A stretch of DNA of 64,000 bases, from contig JAYKXP010000075.1 of assembly GCA_037176845.1 (NCBI GenBank), positions 124,001 through 188,000 on the forward strand. Reading direction: 5' to 3'. Shown piece by piece: positions 58,195-64,000 of the stretch. How positions within the stretch are numbered: position 1 is the stretch's first letter; each line of letters opens with the position of its first letter. Made by a program: the position numbers and the translations under genes. The DNA comes from Paramarasmius palmivorus. Taxonomy: Eukaryota > Basidiomycota > Agaricomycetes > Agaricales > Marasmiaceae. The notes under the pieces were generated by a model. That model was not told where the DNA came from, did no database searches, and was given only the letters and a program-made list of their open reading frames with translations.

Positions 58195-58939
58195 ATGGGT
58201 GAGTTCCCCTATTCACGGGTTCCAAAGCTCTTTTTTGATCGTCTCAATGGCACATAGCAGCTCCAACTGTCGGTCTTCTGGTTCCTTTGGTCTCTAAAAC
58301 TACCCATACCTCCGCGGTTGAAGACTTTCTGAATACTGGCTACGATCTCGTGAAGTCTGAACCCAAAACTCTCCAGTGGTTTGCGGTTTCGTACGACTCT
58401 TCCAGCCCACCAACCTACGCTATATTCGACACTTTCGGTGCCGAGGACGGGCGCTCTGCTCATCTTAATGGCCCCATCGCCGCAGCTCTCATGAAGAATG
58501 CCGACGAGCTTCTGAACGCTGGCCCAGAGATCATGAACGCCGATATTCTCGCAAGCGTGGTTCGACCGGTTAGGAACGGCGGCAAGAATGCCGGCGTTAC
58601 TGTGGGATTGCGTGTGCTTATCAATGCAAAGCCGGAGAAAGTAGACGATGTCAAGGCTTTCCTCAAGTTATGCATCTACATGTTGTTCAATTGCCTGTCC
58701 TCATTCCTCACTAGAGCGCCGTGCCCCTAGTCGAAGACGAGCCGGATACTGTTTACTGGTATGCAATCGAATTCCCAGGAACCAACACCTTTGGAATCGT
58801 CGACTTTTTCCCTCACAATAACGGGAGAGCTGCACATATTGCAGGAAAGGTAGCCGAGGCACTCTTTGGTGCGGCAGATAAACTGCTTACTGGTGCACCG
58901 GAAATCGTGCACTTGAACGTATTGGCAGCGAAAGTGTAA
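58195..58939 (+). CDS. Tandem ABM (dimeric alpha/beta barrel) domain protein
   Basis: Exons: 58195-58198, 58258-58666, 58717-58939 (211 residues). The first coding exon is just ATGG; splicing gives ATG GCA GCT CCA and leads into LLVPLVSKTTHTSAVEDFL. Two repeats of the antibiotic-biosynthesis-monooxygenase pattern are visible: TLQWFAVSYDS...TYAIFDTF then DGRSAHLNG, and VYWYAIEFPG...FGIVDFFP then NGRAAHIAG. Such domains occur in small oxidases acting on quinone-like or aromatic compounds, but many have no known substrate. No signal peptide, so probably cytosolic. Its place between laccase 1 and a LYC1-like gene may be incidental. Confidence 0.8.
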
Positions 58940-59095
58940 CTTAGACTTTAGGGGACAACATTTCCGATTGCGAGTATGTATCTAGTAATTTCCGTACTCT
59001 TGCAGAATTGATTGGCTGTAATGAGCGGCAATTACCGAGCGGAGTCCTCGCCGTCGTCATCACCCACTCGGCGATTGTCATCTTACATTCTTATC

Positions 59096-60459
59096 ATGCC
59101 ATCACCAGACCTTATTTCTTTGTCTCTCTTCAAAGCTACTCCAGCACAAGTCATTGAATCTCTTCGGCGTGCAAGATCCCATTGGGGCAAGGATTTCACA
59201 GAGGAAGAATACGCGAACAGGGATGAGTCGTGGATAAAGAAGTTAGAGTGTGCGAAGGATGGGAAGTTTACGACCTGGTACGTTGATATAGTTTGATATT
59301 CCCTTTTCTAGCTGGAATCTTACCATAACTTGAAGGGTACTAGCTCCTCGAGACGATCCCGAAACTCTTAATTTCAAGTGTTCCTGCAAGACGTTAGTCA
59401 CAGCCTATTGCGAGTTTCCTACATGATAAACTAATTCCTTACCACACACACAGATTCAAGCGGCCTGGAATTACAGCGAAGAACATAGAAAATGCCGATA
59501 TTCAGCCCAAAAATGTTTTCATCTATGCAATTGGTTCTGTGTTCACGCCATCAGTCCATAGAGGCTGTGGCTACGCAGGCCACATGATGCGTCTCCTTCA
59601 TTGGGTTCTTGCACCGGATTCGTATCTAGAGCAGTTCGTGTTCCCAACCGACCTATGGGGAGAGCCTCCACAAAGATATCCTGGGGCAGGAGACGGAGCG
59701 GTGTCGGTGTTATACAGCGATATCGGACCAACGTTTTACGCGACTTGTGCGGTACTCCTTAAAGGAGGCTCCGGCCCGGTCGATTACAACGAAAGCGATG
59801 ATATCCGCGCTGGATGGATAGTTCGAGACCCTTCTTCAGTGATATGGAATACACCAGCTACTGTCTCCGAACCGGACGCCCTACTATCCGAAGACGAAAC
59901 ATGGAACTGGCTTGATGAGCAGGAGGTCGATAATCTTTGGGACCATGATGCTTCCTTGATGTCGAGCGATCTCATATCCACCATCTCTTCTCCGACAACC
60001 CCGGAATCAGTTGCATTTGCAATGCTTCCGAACGGCGGAATCGAGCCCTTCAATCGTCGAAGGTATATACACATTCTTCAAGATTATGATATTACGCAAT
60101 GGGGAGCTCTCGTCCATAACTCGAGTAACCCAACAGTACCCAGGTCATTCGTTACATGGACCGTTGAAATTCCTCGTAAAGGCGTTCAGTATGATCCAGA
60201 ATTTGCAAAGAAGCTGATCCTTACTCGCCTACGTGTGGAGAATACAGATCACTTCCGCGTCTTGCTCTTACGAGCGTTTGAAGTAGCACGAAAGCATGAT
60301 ATCCCGACAGTAGAGGTATGGGACTTGGCGGAAGAGCTGAAAGGTGCGGCTCGGGACCTTGGTGGGAACGAATTTCTGCGAGAGAACAAGCTCTCAGCGT
60401 TCAAGTGGTATGGACAAGAAATGTCTCGAGATGTAAAATGGATGTTCAATGAACGGTAA
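59096..60459 (+). CDS. LYC1-like GNAT N-acetyltransferase
   Basis: Exons: 59096-59277, 59336-59392, 59454-60459 (414 residues). The first part has the GNAT pattern for acetyl-CoA binding, with VFIYAIGSVFTPSVHRGCGYAGHM (the Arg/Gly loop region) in exon 3. The C-terminal 200 residues fit the extra domain of yeast lysine acetyltransferase LYC1, and contain FVTWTVEIPRKGVQYDPEF and ARKHDIPTVEVWDL. LYC1 of Yarrowia acetylates free lysine in catabolism; whether this enzyme uses lysine is unknown. No signal peptide. Confidence 0.75.
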
Positions 60460-62533
60460 GTAGACACGCTGCAGTGGCTTCGATTCGTTGACCATGCGGC
60501 TTTACAGGTACTGTTGGTATTGATATCAAACTCGTATTATCTTGTCCAAGAGCGTACCAAGCTAAGTAATTGAAGATGCCCGCCTTCATTGGGTTAGCGA
60601 AAGGGTTTCGTGCAACAATAAGCGCAAGTAAGATAAGAACACTCTTACTGTAAATGGGTAAACCTTCTAGTGTTAACATCGACTAGAACAACCCTTTCTG
60701 GCCAATTATCCGTGATTTTTCCGCTAATTAAACGCTTGACCCAGGTCATGGAATCGCAAGAGCTCGGTGTAAGGCAAATAACTCCGTTCATCCCAATGGA
60801 ACTTTAAGCAGTACGTATTATTTTTATCATTGTCCTTTATTTCAACGATGGAAGCGCGAACACTTGTCATCGAAGAAATGTCAGTAAATTTTGTCCCTAT
60901 GTTTACACGTTCGAATATTGATTCGTCTTATGGCAGCAGAGTGGCCTTAACGGTGTAGGCCACTTCGAATTCGGACCCAATCGTTGGGTTCAGCGCTCAA
61001 GAACGTCTTTTTGCGTTGCAAAGTGAGATTCTTTCCTGAAGAATACAACGTCCACCTAATTACAAGAACATTGCGTAAAGCTAGTCCAGAATTCCTTTCT
61101 GTTTGGTGAGTTACTTTGACAGCCTCTTTGAGTCAATTTTATATGACTCAATTACTGAATGGATCCGGCGGGTAGAATCGTCCGAGACATGATGATACGT
61201 TCACTGATTCACGTCAAAGGTGGGTAATTTCGGCTCAAGGGCAGTCGTAACCTACTGCAACCCGTCGTTCCTGCCCACTGGGGATGTTCTGCTAGCTCTC
61301 GGCGGCTACGGATGTTGTCCGCATGCAATCAATCTACAGCCTGCGGGACTAGACCGCCACTCTCCATTACAAGCGCAGTGAGTAGGTCCCTTGTCAACGC
61401 GAAACGGCTTAGGCTATCAATTTGATCCGTATGATAATTACATTCACAGGGTTTGTGGCACAACAGCAGGGCGCTTTACCGTGGCATCGCGTGAGCTCAT
61501 CCACAGCTTTGATTCTCATCACCTCGCGGTGAAGCGTGTGAACCCGCCAGGAACACGATTCTCGACTCAGGAACCTCCCCGAGGAAAGCCTAAGAATTCC
61601 TGATATGGCCATGTCTTTCGTACTGCTCTCTCAGGCTCTCTCACGGTTAGTTTCATCTACCGGCAACTTTTTGGATCCCACGGTGCCGTGCTCCTGATCA
61701 CAAATCTTGGTCCAGGTTTGTCCTCCGAGAGAGGTCCAGCTGAATAGGCAAACCCCAGGAGCCTCGAATCGCTGAGACCACTCTCCTAGGAAATGTATAA
61801 GTGTCGTCTTGATTTGTACTATATGGATATCGTGATTGTCGCCGCAAGAGACAATTATGCGGTCCCATGTCGCCGTCGATACCTGGCGATATTGACTGGA
61901 AGCTTTGATATCCATAGTACGGAGCAATCAATGCCCAGTTTTCCGATCTCCGGAACCCGAAAGCGAGTTTGCAAGTCCCACGAATATCGCAGACATTGCA
62001 TTAGAAGATGGGAAAGCTGAGCGGTGACAAGCTTCTTCGATGGGTACGATCTTTTCTGCTGGGATGGTACTCTTTCGGGTCATAACTAGAATTCAGAATC
62101 TCCTGCGAGGAACTCTCCCATTCAAAGCTTGGCAGGTCAGCATTTACCGCTCGCTCTAATGCCTCTCAGTTTACTCCGTTCATACCTAGTGCCAGTTCTC
62201 ACCCTGTCATTCATCTGTGGTCAATCATTTTGAATGTCGTTGGTAAGTCATATTTGCCTAATTGTTACGTTCTCAAATGCCTCTTGCACCATCGTGTCAA
62301 AGTAAGCATCAATACTCCAAATTTTTGCACAGGACTCAACGTTAATTGCCCAGACATTGGTAGTGCATTTTACGGCAAACTACTACTACGCCTTTCCCAT
62401 CGTTGGACTTTCCAAGTCGCTAGGCGCGTGAAACATGGAAGGACTCAGTGCTACTTAAGTCGACAGATTTCAGTATATTCTCCTCACCAGCAGTCTGAGT
62501 TTCATCTGATTCAAGTATTCTCCAACTGCAAAA
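60460..62533. other. Intergenic stretch upstream of laccase 2, no supported gene
   Basis: Apart from the shared 17-bp element, only short frames (61391-61603, 61631-62020, 62230-62652) are seen, none with protein-like content. Confidence 0.5.
61479..61495 (+). repeat. 17-bp element, second occurrence
   Basis: CCGTGGCATCGCGTGAG matches 54131-54147 exactly. Confidence 0.7.
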
Positions 62534-64000
62534 ATGCCTCGTATTCAATCTTTCCTCTCCTTTGTCACTCTATCGGTGTTGCTAGGTGCAACATCTGCTG
62601 CAATCGGCCCAGTAGCCGACCTGGTCATCACGAACGAAGTCGTTGCACCTGATGGCTTCAGTCGTGAGGCTATTTTGGCTGGAGGCTCTACCATTGGCCC
62701 CCTCATCGTCGGCACAAAAGTTAGTGCATGCCTCTCTCTGGATTCTATAGAGTTGCTCACGCATCGGGACTAGGGCGACACATTCCAACTGAACGTCGTC
62801 AACAATCTCGATGTTCCTGATCAGTCTATGCTTCAATCCACCTCCATTGTAAGCGTTTCATCCTCTACGCACTGAGTCGACTCGTACTATTGACTTCTTT
62901 AGCACTGGCACGGATTCCTCTTCGAGAACACTGCATGGGCAGACGGCCCTGCCTTTGTTACCCAATGCCCCATTGTCAAGGGCGACAGCTTCTTGTACGA
63001 GTTCACGGTCCCCGATCAAGCAGGGACGTTCTGGTATCACTCGCATCTTTGTGAGACTTGTTTGTCTGCATGTCATCGTAATTGACTAATGAATTCCTTC
63101 ATACAGCTACTCAGTACTGCGATGGATTGCGCGGCGCAATCGTTGTGTACGATCCCAACGATCCCCATGCGTCTCTCTACGACGTCGACGATGGTAAGGG
63201 TCTAGTTTTATAATAAAGTCACTGCGGTATCGATGGGATGAGTGTTTCAGAATCGACAGTCATCACCTTGGCTGATTGGTATCACGCCAAAGCTAAGACC
63301 ATTGTCATTGGGTAAGTGAACAGTCTATATGCTGTAGCTCTGTATTGATTGCGTCCTCCCAGTAACCCAGTAACCACCCTCATCAATGGATTGGGACGTT
63401 GGTCTCAAGGTACAGCTACCGACCTCGCTGTGGTTCAAGTCGAAGCGGGTAAACGGTGTGTGCATTTCATTCGAAGTCACACAATTACTGATTTAACGAC
63501 CAAAGTTACCGTATGCGTGTGGCTAATATCGCTTGCGATCCTGCTTACACATTCCACATCGATGACCATTTGATGTAAGTACATTCTGACTGACTCAAAA
63601 CACCCTCTGAGGTTTTTTATTGACAGGACCGTCATCGAAGCTGATGGTGTTAGCCACGAAGCGATCCAAGTTGATTCGTTCAAGATTTACGCAGGTCAGC
63701 GATACTCTTTCGTTGTAAGTTCTAATTATCTTTTTATTCAGATACGATGACTCACTAAACACAGCTCAATGCCAACCAACCTGTTGGAAATTACTGGATT
63801 CGAGCCAACCCCAATCTTGGTGTGCAAGGCTTCACAAACGGTATCAACTCGGCCATCCTGCGATATGTTGGTGCGCCCGACGAAGAGCCACCGGTTTCCA
63901 CATTTGCTCCGACTAACCTGCTGAGCGAGGCCGCTTTGGTCGTAAGTCAATTCATTAATCTGATGGCCCTTGTCTAAGTTTATCCTTGCAGCCTCTGGAG
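62534..64000 (+). CDS. Laccase 2 (AA1), 5' part, cut by window end
   Basis: Exons so far: 62534-62719, 62774-62848, 62903-63050, 63107-63193, 63251-63311, 63363-63455, 63506-63574, 63627-63714, 63765-63941, then 63992 onward. The signal peptide is followed by [15 protein letters not shown], a close paralogue of laccase 1. HWHGF and WYHSHL copper signatures are present; the other two lie beyond the window. Two introns present in laccase 1 (inside the Tyr-Ala-Gly codons, and after NY before W) are absent here, while all other borders agree. Expected role as for laccase 1. The 3' half cannot be judged. Confidence 0.93.

Overview
The window looks like a nuclear chromosome segment of an Agaricomycete (mushroom-forming basidiomycete). 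Genes are dense and broken by many 45-65 nt GT-AG introns. The gene content is that of a plant-litter or wood saprotroph: laccases, an AA9 lytic polysaccharide monooxygenase, GH35 and GH105 pectin side-chain enzymes, and CE4 deacetylases. Three tRNA genes carry 10-12 nt introns. Exon coordinates below were worked out by hand, by joining reading frames at splice consensus sites and at conserved family motifs.

Layout. 0-3.4 kb: tail of a nuclear-type low-complexity protein, an F-box protein whose start codon is probably split by an intron, and an orphan fragment. 4.7 kb: tRNA-Thr. 5-13 kb: a pectin-oriented block with a GH105 hydrolase (minus), a decayed GH105 pseudogene (plus) and a 20-exon GH35 beta-galactosidase. 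13.4-14 kb: a NIS1-like small secreted effector. 15.8-26.4 kb: four CE4 polysaccharide (chitin) deacetylases, with a DUF1275 membrane protein and tRNA-Gly between the second and third. 28-29.7 kb: an AA9 LPMO with an unusual Asn/Ser-rich C-terminal tail. 31.3-32.5 kb: a second intact GH105, the source copy of the 7.8 kb pseudogene; the two segments form an inverted duplication about 23 kb apart. 34-38.1 kb: a convergent pair of old yellow enzymes flanking an acidic nuclear-type protein. 40.4-44.7 kb: a Ser/Pro/Tyr-rich NLS protein, a seven-TM-like membrane protein and an uncertain ORF. 46.1-48 kb: a UDP-glycosyltransferase with a damaged or non-canonical splice donor. 49-53.3 kb: a small secreted/anchored protein, tRNA-Arg, and a 700-residue protein of unknown function. 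55-64 kb: two laccases in the same orientation (the second cut by the window end), flanking a tandem-ABM-domain protein and a LYC1-like acetyltransferase.

Functionally, GH105 (unsaturated rhamnogalacturonyl hydrolase) and GH35 (beta-galactosidase) would act on rhamnogalacturonan I and its galactan side chains. AA9 attacks cellulose or hemicellulose, laccases oxidise phenolics, CE4 enzymes deacetylate chitin, and OYE and UGT proteins fit detoxification of electrophiles and phenolics. I found no CRISPR array, rRNA, or recognisable intact transposon. The most informative features are the inverted GH105 duplication, 4- and 5-nt microexons in the GH35 gene, the graded intron content of the CE4 paralogues, several GC-AG introns plus one apparent GA-AG intron, and the AA9 disordered tail with a cationic end.
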